64,000 bases of DNA from Burkholderiales bacterium (GCA_022843925.1 JALHMS010000004.1:204200-268199); one strand, 5' to 3'; positions 36,266 to 45,187 are shown, counted from the stretch's first letter. Numbers and translations: made by a program. The notes: a model not told the origin generated them from the letters alone.

Positions 36266-36984
36266 CAGTAGCGGTTGTAGATCTCGATCGCCTTCAGGAT
36301 CGACTTCTTCTCCTGGATGATCGGCAGCATCCGCGCTTCCTTGTCGGCGTACTGCCCCAGAAACTCCACGACCCGGTCCGCCGCACCCTGCGGCACGACG
36401 ACCACGCCATCGGCGTCAGCGACGAGATAGTCCCCGGGATGGACTTCGATCCCGCCGCACATCACCGGGATCTGCTTGTCGACGCTCACCATGCGCCCCA
36501 CCGAGGTTGCGGGGCTCACGCGCCGTGACCACACGGGAAGGCCGATCTGGCGGATCTCCGTGATGTCGCGCACGGCGCCGTCGATCACCACACCGGCGAG
36601 TCCGCGGACTTTCGCGGTCGTCGCCATCAGGTTGCCCATCGCCGCGATGTCGGGGGCGTCCTGCATCACGTAGACGAGCACGGTCCCGGGTTCCGCCTGA
36701 TCGAGGATCTCGAGATGGTGGTTCGGGTACTTGCGACCGTCGTTCCGGAGCACCGGCCGCATCAGCGCCGTGGCGGCGCGTCCCACCATCTTCGTGTCGA
36801 GGATCGGCTTCATGTCGGAATTCATCCAACCCCGGGCGCCGGTGGCCTCCTCGACGGCGTCGGCGACGTTCCCGGTGCTGTGAACCGGATCCTTCAGGAC
36901 CGCGATGATCTCGTCGGGCGTGAGGGCGTGGACCGAGGCCGAAACGAGCGTCAGCAAGAGGGCGAGGCCGAACCGTCTGCGCAT
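36265..36984 (-). CDS. Exported RraA-like (HMG/CHA aldolase superfamily) protein
   Basis: A 239-residue protein of the RraA/4-hydroxy-4-methyl-2-oxoglutarate aldolase fold with an N-terminal signal peptide (RRRFGLALLLTLVSASVHA). Conserved elements are GVVIDGAVRD, carrying the Arg-Asp pair of the aldolase active site, and GDYLVADADGVVVVP. Related CHA aldolases act in protocatechuate and gallate breakdown. ATG 36984 with upstream GGAG gives the signal peptide. The gene is coupled to the exported dioxygenase, implying that both act outside the cytoplasm. Confidence 0.83.
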   Translation of the reverse strand: MRRRFGLALLLTLVSASVHALTPDEIIAVLKDPVHSTGNVADAVEEATGARGWMNSDMKPILDTKMVGRAATALMRPVLRNDGRKYPNHHLEILDQAEPGTVLVYVMQDAPDIAAMGNLMATTAKVRGLAGVVIDGAVRDITEIRQIGLPVWSRRVSPATSVGRMVSVDKQIPVMCGGIEVHPGDYLVADADGVVVVPQGAADRVVEFLGQYADKEARMLPIIQEKKSILKAIEIYNRY

Positions 36985-37130
36985 GGGGCAGGACTCCGTG
37001 GAGGACGAACAGGAGGGGGATGATACGACGCGTGCGTCGGCGGGCGGCGCCCGGCCGGTCGAACGCTGTCCGGGCAGCCACCGGTATCCTTCCGCTTCGT
37101 TGCTCCATCCCGTTTCCGGAGATCGCCGCG

Positions 37131-38033
37131 GTGCCCCACCCCGACCACCCGCATGGCATCTATCCGATGCTCTACGCCTTCTTTCGCGCGGACGGCAGTC
37201 TCGATCGTGACGCCATGCGTCGGCAGGTCCGGGCGGCCTTGGCGGGCGGGGCCCATGGCGTCGCTGTCCTCGGCCTCGCCACCGAGGTCGGCAAGCTTTC
37301 GCCCGACGAGCGCGCACGTCTGGTGGACTGGGTGGCGGAAGATCTCGCGGGGGACCTGCCGCTCGCCGTGACGATCGCGCCCGGCAGCGTCGATGAACAG
37401 GTCGTTGCCGGCAAAGCCGCTGCGGCAGCAGGCGCCGACTGGGTGATCCTCCAGCCGCCTCCCGAACGGGGGGAATCCGAAGCGCACTACGCCCGGCACT
37501 TCGGCGCGGTCATGGCGGCCCTCGATCGGCCGGTCGCGATCCAGAATGCCCCCGAGTACACCGGCGTCGGTCTGTCGGCAGCGGCCATCGCGGCACTGGC
37601 CCGAGCGCATCCGAACTTCCGGGTGCTGAAGGGCGAGGGGCCGGTCACCGTCGTGCAGGCCGCGATCGAGGCGACCCTCGGGACGGTGGCGGTGTTCAAC
37701 GGCCGCAACGGTCAGGAGTTGCCGGACAACCTCCGGGCCGGGTGCGCCGGGATGATCCCGGCCATCGACACCTTCGATATCCAGGTGCGGATCTACGAGG
37801 CGATGCGGGCGGGCCGGGAAGAAGAGGCGGAGTCGCTCTATCGGGAAGTGCTGCCGGCCATCGTGTTCGGGATGCAGTCGCTCGATGCGCTGATCTGCTA
37901 CGGCAAGCGGATGGCGGCGCTGCGGCTGGGGCTCGGTGAGGTGGTCGACCGGTCCCCGGCGATGGTGCCGACGGCTTTCGGCCTGGAGTGCGCCCGTCGG
38001 TTCGCCAGCCGATCGGGGCCGCTCGGGCCCTAG
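37131..38033 (+). CDS. DapA-like (N-acetylneuraminate lyase superfamily) protein
   Basis: A 300-residue (beta/alpha)8 lyase/synthase. The Schiff-base lysine is K167 in FRVLKGEGP. The position of the DapA tyrosine (YNxP) is glutamine here (IQNAPEYTG, Q138), and the substrate loop TGE is replaced by LATEVGKLS. It is therefore unlikely to be dihydrodipicolinate synthase; a sugar-acid or aromatic-acid aldolase/dehydratase is more likely. GTG 37131 follows GGAG. It is divergent from the exported RraA-like gene. Confidence 0.85.
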   Translation: MPHPDHPHGIYPMLYAFFRADGSLDRDAMRRQVRAALAGGAHGVAVLGLATEVGKLSPDERARLVDWVAEDLAGDLPLAVTIAPGSVDEQVVAGKAAAAAGADWVILQPPPERGESEAHYARHFGAVMAALDRPVAIQNAPEYTGVGLSAAAIAALARAHPNFRVLKGEGPVTVVQAAIEATLGTVAVFNGRNGQELPDNLRAGCAGMIPAIDTFDIQVRIYEAMRAGREEEAESLYREVLPAIVFGMQSLDALICYGKRMAALRLGLGEVVDRSPAMVPTAFGLECARRFASRSGPLGP

Positions 38034-38701
38034 CTCGCCGCGTGCCTGGAGCCTCGGCCGGCGGTCGCCAGCGCGGCATCCCGGTAACGCTTGTAGTAGG
38101 CCAGCACCTTCGGTACGTAGTTGCGCGTTTCGGCGTAGGGCGGGATGGTGCCGTAGCGCTGCACGGCACCTTCGCCGGCGTTGTAGGCTGCGATGGCGAG
38201 CTTGAGGTCGTTGCCGAACATCGCCATGAGGTCCTTCAGGTAGCGCGTGCCGGCATCGATGTTCTGTTTCGGGTCGAGGAGGTTGGTGGCGCCGTAGCGC
38301 GCCCCCGTCTCCGGGATCAACTGCATCAGGCCGCGCGCGCCCTTGGTGGAACGCGCCAGCGGGTTGTAGGCGGATTCCGCGGAGATCACGGCGTGGATCA
38401 GCGCCGGGTCCACCTGATGCTCGCGGGCGGCGGCCTGCACGTGCTCCTCGTAACGTTCGCGGGTGACCTTGCCGATCCGGCGCGCCGAGCGGTCGAGGAC
38501 CAGCGCCGCCACCGGATCGGGCGCCGCATTCTTCGCCTTGATGACGACCATGCAGCGCCGGTCGTTCGGAATGTTCGTGAAGAGCGGAACACCATCCTCG
38601 CCCGTGCAGCGGTAGATGTCGGCCTGCGCCGCGGCGGCCAGGGTCAGCAGGATGCCGCCCAGGGACAGCTGCAACAGGCTTCGATTCGGCACGAGGCGCA
38701 T
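38030..38701 (-). CDS. Lytic transglycosylase with DUF4124 domain
   Basis: A 223-residue exported muramidase. A signal peptide (ending near QA, residue 26) is followed by a DUF4124-like segment (DIYRCTGEDGVPLFTNIP) and an SLT domain from about residue 85: the catalytic glutamate lies in ISAESAYNP, then GLMQLIPETG and AIAAYNAGEGAV. It cleaves peptidoglycan glycan strands. The start at 38701 gives the signal peptide; the frame remains open far upstream without family-like sequence. Its stop overlaps the DapA-like gene's stop region by four bases (convergent). Confidence 0.93.
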   Translation of the reverse strand: MRLVPNRSLLQLSLGGILLTLAAAAQADIYRCTGEDGVPLFTNIPNDRRCMVVIKAKNAAPDPVAALVLDRSARRIGKVTRERYEEHVQAAAREHQVDPALIHAVISAESAYNPLARSTKGARGLMQLIPETGARYGATNLLDPKQNIDAGTRYLKDLMAMFGNDLKLAIAAYNAGEGAVQRYGTIPPYAETRNYVPKVLAYYKRYRDAALATAGRGSRHAAS

Positions 38702-38814
38702 GGGGTTCCGTCGATTCGTCAGCGGGTTGAGTCGGGAAACCGACCTGGCAGGCCGGTGCCGGGAGGGCTCGATGGGGTGAGGTGCAACAAGTCTGCCACC
38801 GCGATCATGACCCG

Positions 38815-39738
38815 CTAACGGTCGACCGTCGCGCCGGCTTGAGCCGGTGTCGCCCGACCCGGGACCAGCACCGTTGCCAGCGCCGCGATCACCAGGATCA
38901 TCGCCCCCAGGTCTGCCAGGCCCGGCCGTTCCCCGAGGATGAGCATCCCGCTCGTGATGCCCACCACCGGAATCATCAACGTACCGAGCGCCGAGACGCC
39001 GGCCGGTGCCAGCGTGACGATCCGGAACCACAGCCAGTAGCAGAGCAGGAAGGCGATGAAGATGTTGTAGAGCAGTGCGCCCGTCGCCGCGTCGCTCATG
39101 GGGCGCAGCGAGATGCCCTCCAGAAGTGCGGTCCCGACGGCCAGCGGCAGGCCGCCGATCACCAGGCTCCACGCGGTGAACGCACTGGTCGACAGGGTGG
39201 ACGGATACCGCTTCATCAGCACCGTGCCGCAGGCCCAGGAGACCGCCGCCAGCAGGACCATCACCGATCCGAAGGGCGCCTCGCCGAGGACCTTCAACGA
39301 ATCCCCCAGCAGCACGGCAAGGCCGGCCATCCCGAGCGCCACACCGGTGATCTTCCGGCGCGTGAGCCGCTCCCGCAGCACGAACGCCGAAATGAGCACG
39401 GTCCACACCGGCATCGTGAAGGCCAGGATCACCGCCCGTCCGGCAGGCAGGGCGCGCACCCCGTAGCCCACGAACACGTTCCAGAGCGTGACGTTGAAGA
39501 GCGCGGTGATGACGAGCATCCGCAGTTCGTCCTTCGGAATCCGGAGCCTGTGGCCGGCGAGGCGCGCCACGACGAACATCGCGACGCCACCGCCCGCCAC
39601 GCTCAGGCAGCGGAAGGTCCAGACCGGGATCTCCGCGAGGGCGATCTTCATCATGGGCCAGTTCATGCCCCAGCCGAGGGTGAGGGCGGCGAGGAGCCAC
39701 CAGGTGGTGCGCGGCAGCGTGCTCTGGTCTCGGGACAT
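38815..39738 (-). CDS. DMT/EamA family transporter
   Basis: A 307-residue inner-membrane transporter with ten hydrophobic helices. The first EamA repeat has LTLGWGMNWPMMKIAL and FRCLSVAGGG, the second SWACGTVLMKRYP and PVVGITSGML. It is probably a metabolite exporter of unknown substrate. The transglycosylase gene follows 113 bp downstream on the same strand. Confidence 0.9.
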   Translation of the reverse strand: MSRDQSTLPRTTWWLLAALTLGWGMNWPMMKIALAEIPVWTFRCLSVAGGGVAMFVVARLAGHRLRIPKDELRMLVITALFNVTLWNVFVGYGVRALPAGRAVILAFTMPVWTVLISAFVLRERLTRRKITGVALGMAGLAVLLGDSLKVLGEAPFGSVMVLLAAVSWACGTVLMKRYPSTLSTSAFTAWSLVIGGLPLAVGTALLEGISLRPMSDAATGALLYNIFIAFLLCYWLWFRIVTLAPAGVSALGTLMIPVVGITSGMLILGERPGLADLGAMILVIAALATVLVPGRATPAQAGATVDR

Positions 39739-39921
39739 GGGAGCCTTCGGATCGGCGAAGGGCCGATGTTAGCTGCCGGTCGCGTGCGAAGGGGAACGAT
39801 CGCGACCCTGCAAGCGCGCGGCCGATACCCTTGTGGACGGCGCCGTCGTCCGCACATACTGGGCAGGCGGCAGTCCGCCGCGCCTTCACGAATCCCGGGA
39901 GCGGGGTTCGTCCCTCCCGCG

Positions 39922-40341
39922 ATGGCCGTCTACGAACACGATCCCCCGCCGCCGTCCCGCGCCTGGCTCGCCGGCATCCAGCGGTTCCTCATCTTCTGGG
40001 GGCTGGAGATCATCATCCTGTGGGTGGCCTCGTCGATCCTCGACAGTGTGCGCATCGACGGGATCGAGGCGCTGCTGCTGTCGGGGCTTGTCTTCGGCGT
40101 CGCCAATACGGTTTTGAAGCCCGTCCTGCTCCTGCTCACGCTCCCGATCACCGTCCTCACGCTCGGCCTCTTCGTGCCGGTGCTGAACGCGATGATCCTG
40201 TACTTCGTCGAGTGGGTCGTGCCGGGCTTCCACGTGGGCACCTTCTGGCAGACCATCGGCGCGGCGCTCTTCATCTCGTTCTGCAGCTTCGTCCTCAACC
40301 TGCTCGTGAAGGGCCCGCGCGTGCGGGTGACGGTTCGATAG
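39922..40341 (+). CDS. Phage holin family/YvlD-like membrane protein
   Basis: A 139-residue protein with four transmembrane helices (about residues 22-45, 50-70, 74-100 and 108-130). FGVANTVLKPVLLLLTLPITVLTLGLF is not quoted in full here: the key part LPITVLTLGLF is typical of the Phage_holin_4_2 (YvlD) family, which is common in chromosomes without any phage. Function unknown; no phage genes are nearby. ATG 39922 is used because the upstream open frame has no family-like sequence. Confidence 0.8.
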   Translation: MAVYEHDPPPPSRAWLAGIQRFLIFWGLEIIILWVASSILDSVRIDGIEALLLSGLVFGVANTVLKPVLLLLTLPITVLTLGLFVPVLNAMILYFVEWVVPGFHVGTFWQTIGAALFISFCSFVLNLLVKGPRVRVTVR

Positions 40342-40510
40342 CCCTCCGCCCGTCGCGGTGTACCGGGACACGCGACCCGCTTCGGCTTATCCTCGGGTCG
40401 TCGGGCGATGTACCGGATCCACGGTGCCGCCGAGCGGTGAGTGCGCCGAATCGACGGCGCCCCGCACGACGTCCGAATACGGACACCAGAACCACAGGGA
40501 GAGAGGATCC

Positions 40511-41464
40511 ATGAAGCACATCTTCGCCGGAGCCGCCGTGCTCCTTTCCGCCATTGCCGCGTCGGCACAGGCCGCCGATGGCTGGCAGGCGCCGACCGCC
40601 GACCAGCGTTGCCCGTCGCAGTGGGGGGCGGCCGATGAGCGGGGTGCTGCCAATCACATGACCCCGGCGCGCGTGCTGCAGGCCACGCGGCTCGTGAAGA
40701 CCGGCGAGATCGTCGAACTGGGCCGAGTCCTCGAATCGGGCATGCCGCTTTTCGGGACGCGCAAGTTCGAGGTCCTCACGAAGCGCACCGGGCCGTCGCT
40801 GGGCGCCAACAAGCGCCGCAGCAACGAGGAACTCGTGATCACCGAGATCGGCCAGGTGGGCACGCAGTTCGACATGTTCTCCCACCAGACCATCGGCAAC
40901 TCGCTCTACAACTGCATCGACTCCGACGAGATCGGCACGCGCAACGGCTTCACCAAGCTGGGCGTCGAGAAGATCGGCATGCTCTTCACGCGCGGGGTGT
41001 TGCTGGACGTCGCAGCGATGAAGGGTGTCGACATGCTGGACGGTGGTTACGAGATCACCGTCGCCGACCTCGAGGCCACGGCCGCCCGCCAGGGCGTGAC
41101 CATCGGCGCCGGCGATGCCGTGCTGATCCACTCCGGCTACGGCCGGCTCTGGGGCGTCGACAACGCGAAGTACAACGGCAGCACGCCGGGCATCGGTGCT
41201 CCGGCGGCGGAATGGCTCGCGAAGAAGAACGTGATGCTCTTCGGTGCGGACACCTTCGGGGTCGAGGTGACGCCCAACCCGGACAAGTCGCTGAGCCTGC
41301 CCGTTCACCAGATCGCGCTCGTCGTGCACGGCATCTTCCTGCTCGAGAACATGAAGCTGGACGAGCTGGCCGCGAGCCGCACCTACGAGTTCGCGTTCGC
41401 CGTGCAGCCGCTCAAGATCAAGGGCGGGACGGGTTCCACCGTGGCGCCTGTCGCGATCCGCTGA
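40511..41464 (+). CDS. Exported cyclase-family (kynurenine formamidase fold) hydrolase
   Basis: A 317-residue protein with a signal peptide (residues 1-22, ending SAQA). It belongs to the cyclase family of metal hydrolases (isatin hydrolase, kynurenine formamidase). The canonical metal motif HxGTHxDxPxH appears as QVGTQFDMFSH, so two His positions are Gln; the GTQxD variant occurs in a subgroup of the family. Later elements (AVLIHSGYGRLW, LSLPVHQIALVVHGIFLLENM) are typical. ATG 40511 follows GGAGAGAGGA. It may act on an amide or lactone in the periplasm. Confidence 0.83.
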   Translation: MKHIFAGAAVLLSAIAASAQAADGWQAPTADQRCPSQWGAADERGAANHMTPARVLQATRLVKTGEIVELGRVLESGMPLFGTRKFEVLTKRTGPSLGANKRRSNEELVITEIGQVGTQFDMFSHQTIGNSLYNCIDSDEIGTRNGFTKLGVEKIGMLFTRGVLLDVAAMKGVDMLDGGYEITVADLEATAARQGVTIGAGDAVLIHSGYGRLWGVDNAKYNGSTPGIGAPAAEWLAKKNVMLFGADTFGVEVTPNPDKSLSLPVHQIALVVHGIFLLENMKLDELAASRTYEFAFAVQPLKIKGGTGSTVAPVAIR

Positions 41465-41474
41465 ACGCCGTCGA

Positions 41475-41499
41475 GGCCGGGGTCAGGACGCCCCCGGCC
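41475..41499. terminator. Hairpin overlapping the DUF3422 stop codon
   Basis: GGCCGGGG (41475-41482) pairs with CCCCGGCC (41492-41499) over a 9-base loop that holds the stop codon of the minus-strand gene. It lies between convergent genes; no T run. Confidence 0.4.
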
Positions 41500-42781
41500 C
41501 GTCCGTCGCGATCCGATGGTGGAGGCGGCGCAGACCGAACCACGTGACGCCGCACACGATCGGCATCAGGATGCCCAGCGTCGCATCGACCTCCACCCGC
41601 AGTCCGAAGAACTTCCCCGCCTTCAGCACGTAGCCTGCGAGGCCCACCACGTAGTAGGTGATGGCCACCACCGACAAGCCCTCGACGGCGTGCTGCAGCT
41701 GGAGTTGAAGCTGCGCATTGCGATTCATCTGTTCGAGGATGTGCTGGTTGTGCTGTTCCTGCGCGAGCGACACCCCCGTCCGGAGCAGATCATTGGTGCG
41801 GCCGACCTTCGCGGCGAGGGTCTCCTGCCGGTTCGCGGCCGACACGCAGGTCTCCAGCGCCGGCGCGAGCCTCCGGTCCATGAACTCGCCTATCGTCGGG
41901 ACACCCTCGATGCGGGTCTCGCGCAGCGCCTCGATGCGCGCCTTCACGATGCGGTAGTACGCCTGCGCCGCGCTGAAGCGATAGTTCGTCCGCAGGGACA
42001 GCGCCTCCACCCGCGCGGCGAGGCTGGACAGCCGGGCGAGCAGCGTGGCGTCGGACAGCCGGTGCCCGGGCTGCATCATGCCGGCCGAGAGTTCGGTCAG
42101 TTCCTCCTCCATCGCGCCCAGGGTCTGCGCGCTGTCCCGCGCAATCGGCAGCGCCAGCAGCGCCATCATCCGGTAGGTCTCGATCTCGCAGAGGCGTTGC
42201 ACGAGCCGCCCCGTCTGGGTCTCGCGGAGACGGATGTTGCGCAACAGGAATCGCGAGAAGCCGCTCGGCCCCACCTGGAAGTCGGTCCAGACCTCGCCGC
42301 CTGTCAGGACCTGACTGCCGACCAGCGGCGGGGCCGGGAAGATCCGCTGGAGGCGGGCACTGCGGAAGTCGAGTGCTTCGCCGATCTCCACGGCGATGTG
42401 GCATGCCACCAGCACCGAACCCGCGAGCATCTCCAGCCAGTCGGCGGGCGCGTGCCGGATCGCAGGCTCTGCGAACGGGTCGTCCGCGGGGAGGCCCGGC
42501 TCGATGAAGGTGCAGGTGCAGAACTCCGCGTGCCGTTCCCACTTCAACCGCAGGTGACCGAAGTCGTGGACGAAATGCTGGGCGCCGTCGGCCGGCGGCG
42601 CGACGCCGAAGCGTGCGCAGTACGCGGCGATGATCTGGTGCGGACGTTCGCGGTCGTGGCCCACGTGAATCGCCAGATGCGAGACGCGGGCGGGCGCCTC
42701 GAGCGACAGGAACGGGCGCGCGTGGACTTCGCTCGCCAGGGCGAGCCGCTGCGGATGATTCAAGGATGTGGCCAGGGTCAT
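41483..42781 (-). CDS. DUF3422 family membrane protein
   Basis: A 432-residue protein of the DUF3422 family, recognised from the opening LNHPQRLALASEVHARPFLSL. The first 380 residues are soluble and helical; two hydrophobic helices lie at the C-terminus (VVAITYYVVGLAGYVL and LGILMPIVCGVTWFGL). Its function is unknown. The start at 42781 gives MTLATSLNHP; 14 upstream residues are possible but not family-like. It is divergent from the thioesterase with a 92-bp gap. Confidence 0.9.
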   Translation of the reverse strand: MTLATSLNHPQRLALASEVHARPFLSLEAPARVSHLAIHVGHDRERPHQIIAAYCARFGVAPPADGAQHFVHDFGHLRLKWERHAEFCTCTFIEPGLPADDPFAEPAIRHAPADWLEMLAGSVLVACHIAVEIGEALDFRSARLQRIFPAPPLVGSQVLTGGEVWTDFQVGPSGFSRFLLRNIRLRETQTGRLVQRLCEIETYRMMALLALPIARDSAQTLGAMEEELTELSAGMMQPGHRLSDATLLARLSSLAARVEALSLRTNYRFSAAQAYYRIVKARIEALRETRIEGVPTIGEFMDRRLAPALETCVSAANRQETLAAKVGRTNDLLRTGVSLAQEQHNQHILEQMNRNAQLQLQLQHAVEGLSVVAITYYVVGLAGYVLKAGKFFGLRVEVDATLGILMPIVCGVTWFGLRRLHHRIATDGPGAS

Positions 42782-42873
42782 GGGCAGCCGGCAGGGGACG
42801 AGACGCGGTCGATGGTATCGCATGGCCCCGCGCGAGTGCGCCCAGGCACCCGCGCCGCCGGTATCATCGACCC

Positions 42874-43293
42874 ATGAACGAGATCTTCGTCCACGACCAG
42901 CCGGTGCGCTTCGCGCACTGCGATCCTGCGGGCATCGTGTACTTCCCGCGATTCTTCGACATGGCCCACTCCGTGAAGGAGGACTGGATCACCCAGGCGC
43001 TGGGCGTGCCCATGGCCGTCATGATCCGCGAGCGCCGCGTCGGTACGCCCACCGTCCATATCCGCTGCGATTTCGCGAAGCCGCTCCGCCACGGCGACAC
43101 CCTGCGCTTCGAGCTACGGGTGGCGCGGATGGGGCGGTCGTCCGTCGACCTCGACTACACCGGCCTCAAGGATGGCGAACTGCATCTGCGCATCCTGCAG
43201 ACCATCGTTTTCATGGACCTCGACACGGTGACCGCGGTGCCGATCCCGGAGGATCTGCGGCCGAACGTCGAACGCTACCTCGTCTCGCCCTGA
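42874..43293 (+). CDS. Acyl-CoA thioesterase (4-hydroxybenzoyl-CoA thioesterase type)
   Basis: A 139-residue single hot-dog-fold protein. The segment FAHCDPAGIVYFPRFFDM contains the catalytic aspartate of the 4HBT group. Such enzymes hydrolyse aromatic or short acyl-CoA esters. Its place beside a ring-hydroxylating dioxygenase suits an aromatic acyl-CoA substrate, which is inference. Confidence 0.88.
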   Translation: MNEIFVHDQPVRFAHCDPAGIVYFPRFFDMAHSVKEDWITQALGVPMAVMIRERRVGTPTVHIRCDFAKPLRHGDTLRFELRVARMGRSSVDLDYTGLKDGELHLRILQTIVFMDLDTVTAVPIPEDLRPNVERYLVSP

Positions 43294-43309
43294 CGCCGCA
43301 GCTGCGTCA
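43291..43309. terminator. Hairpin joining two convergent stop codons
   Basis: TGACGC (43291-43296) and GCGTCA (43304-43309) form a stem whose two arms each contain the TGA stop of one of the convergent genes. No T run is seen. Confidence 0.35.
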
Positions 43310-43819
43310 GACCCAGACCTGCAGCACGTAGTCGAAGGCCGCCTGCGCGTTGGTCATGTCGACGCGCTGATGGCGGATCCGCAGGCCGTCCGGCGTGAGC
43401 ACCAGCGTGTGGAGATACCGACCCGCGAAATGGCGCGCGTCGTCGCGCCGCAACTCCATCATGTGGAACCGCGAGCGTGCGACCACGACGCCGGCCGCCT
43501 CGTCGACGCTCTGGACCGTGACGTTGCCGACGATGTGATTCGTGCCCCACAGCGGCCGCTGCGACCAGGCGTCCGGATGCAGCACGCGCTTCATCCGCAC
43601 CGTCATCAGGTCGCGGTCCTCCGCGAAGATCGACGGTACGCCGTCCCAGGTGGTGTGCTCGGGGCGCGCGGGCATCCAGTAGATGCCGTCCTCCGTGAAG
43701 AGGTCGATCCAGTCCTGCCAGCGTTTCTCGTCCAGCAGTTCCGCCTGGGCGTACAGGAACTGCTCCACCTCGTGCTGGAGCGCGAGGTGGAGCGAAGGGG
43801 CCTGCGTGGTGTCTGTCAT
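43307..43819 (-). CDS. Ring-hydroxylating dioxygenase beta subunit
   Basis: A 170-residue beta subunit of a Rieske non-heme iron oxygenase (SnoaL-like fold), recognised from LLDEKRWQDWIDLFTEDGIYWMP, SIFAEDRDLMTVRMKR and the closing RHQRVDMTNAQAAFDYVLQVWV type ending. It is structural and assists the alpha3beta3 assembly. It starts 22 bp after the alpha subunit stop on the same strand. Confidence 0.92.
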   Translation of the reverse strand: MTDTTQAPSLHLALQHEVEQFLYAQAELLDEKRWQDWIDLFTEDGIYWMPARPEHTTWDGVPSIFAEDRDLMTVRMKRVLHPDAWSQRPLWGTNHIVGNVTVQSVDEAAGVVVARSRFHMMELRRDDARHFAGRYLHTLVLTPDGLRIRHQRVDMTNAQAAFDYVLQVWV

Positions 43820-43841
43820 CGTCGTCGTCCTTGCACGCGGC

Positions 43842-45182
43842 TCAGGCAGCGCGGGTCATGAACTCGACCCACGCCTTCATCTGGTTGCGCATGGGGGCCT
43901 CGGAGGTCCCCATGCCGTCGGCGGTCTCGGTGATCCCCGGGCGTTCGATGTCACGGCCGAAATGCCGATGGAAGCTCACCCAGTCGCCGCCGTCCGAGGC
44001 GAGACCCTGCTGGCACTTCCAGAAGTTCTCGAGATCGTCCGCGTTGATGAGCGTCGAAGGCGAGTTCACGAGGTTGTAGTACGCGAGCGCGCGGCGGTAG
44101 ATGGGCTCCGGCGCGCCCTTCAGCCGGAAGTGCCAGATCTCGGTGAGGGTGCGGTCCACCCCGAGCGGACGCACGACACGCAACTGCTGCAGCGGCGACT
44201 GCACCGACAGCCCCGGGTAGATCAGCACGTGATGGATGTCGGTGGAGAGGATCGCTTCCTTGCGCGCCTCGCCCACCGCAGCCGCGAGCGCGGCCTCGTA
44301 CTCGAGCGTGTCGGGGTCCTTTGGACGCAGCCCCATGTACCCCGTCAGGATGCAGTGCCCGTGCGGGTAGTTGAGCGTGCGGAAGTTGTCCCACTTGTCG
44401 ATGGTCACCGTCGAGAACGCGGAGAGCATGTGGTACGCGAGCGGCGCCTTGCCGGTGCGCTTCTCGATCTCCGTCTCCACGTCGCGCGCGGCGCGCCCCG
44501 TGGACTGGTGCGTCACGGACGGATGCAGCGCGTCGAGCTGGTTCTCGAGGAAGATCTTCCAGTTCGAGCGCTGGATCACGCGGAAGCAGTGCGGAACGAT
44601 CTCCACCTCCCCGCCGGGCGCGCGGTCGCACATGTCGTCGAACGCGATCTTCGACTCCCCGAGGAAATCCTCCAGCGTGGGGCCGTCCGCCGCCAGCGAC
44701 GCGAACACGAAGCCGCGATACGAAGCCACACGCGCCGCCGCCTTCATCCGGCAGTCGGGGTTGTCGCGGTTCCAGTTCGTGCCGGCGTAGCCGGAATCCA
44801 TCATCGGGATGTTCTTCAGGCTGCCGTCGTGGTGGAAGGTCCACGCGTGATAAGAGCAGCGGAAGAACTCGCCGGTGTTGCCCGTGTGGTCGCCGCAGAT
44901 CATCGCGCCGCGATGCGGGCAGCGGTTGTGCAGCACGCGCACGCCGTCCGCGGTCCGGACCATCACCATGGGCTGCCGGCCGATCTGCAGCGTCACGTAG
45001 TCGCCGGGATTCGGCACCTGCGATTCGTGCCCGCAGTAGATCCACACCCTTTCGTGGATGCGCTCCATCTCGAGGGCGAAGATCGCCGGGTCGCTGTAGA
45101 CCTCGCGGCGGACGCGATCGGGTTCGACGTAGGTCGACAGGTCGGGTGAGGGTGGCAGCATGCGTGGCTCCGTCGAGGTCAT
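43842..45182 (-). CDS. Ring-hydroxylating dioxygenase alpha subunit (Rieske)
   Basis: A 446-residue oxygenase alpha subunit. The [2Fe-2S] Rieske ligands are C88, H90, C109 and H112 (RCPHRG and RCSYHAW). The mononuclear iron site is H220 and H225 in DALHPSVTH, with D382/D383 in the C-terminal segment; the bridging aspartate is D217. It would add O2 to an aromatic acid or hydrocarbon. ATG 45182 lies 5 bp after the MarR gene; the frame is open far upstream without sense. No dedicated ferredoxin or reductase gene is in the cluster, so electrons must come from elsewhere. Confidence 0.93.
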   Translation of the reverse strand: MTSTEPRMLPPSPDLSTYVEPDRVRREVYSDPAIFALEMERIHERVWIYCGHESQVPNPGDYVTLQIGRQPMVMVRTADGVRVLHNRCPHRGAMICGDHTGNTGEFFRCSYHAWTFHHDGSLKNIPMMDSGYAGTNWNRDNPDCRMKAAARVASYRGFVFASLAADGPTLEDFLGESKIAFDDMCDRAPGGEVEIVPHCFRVIQRSNWKIFLENQLDALHPSVTHQSTGRAARDVETEIEKRTGKAPLAYHMLSAFSTVTIDKWDNFRTLNYPHGHCILTGYMGLRPKDPDTLEYEAALAAAVGEARKEAILSTDIHHVLIYPGLSVQSPLQQLRVVRPLGVDRTLTEIWHFRLKGAPEPIYRRALAYYNLVNSPSTLINADDLENFWKCQQGLASDGGDWVSFHRHFGRDIERPGITETADGMGTSEAPMRNQMKAWVEFMTRAA

Positions 45183-45187
45183 CGGAT

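Noticed and set aside
39922..40341. Prophage remnant, suggested by the holin-family gene
   Set aside because: The holin-4 family is widespread outside phages and no other phage-like gene is nearby.
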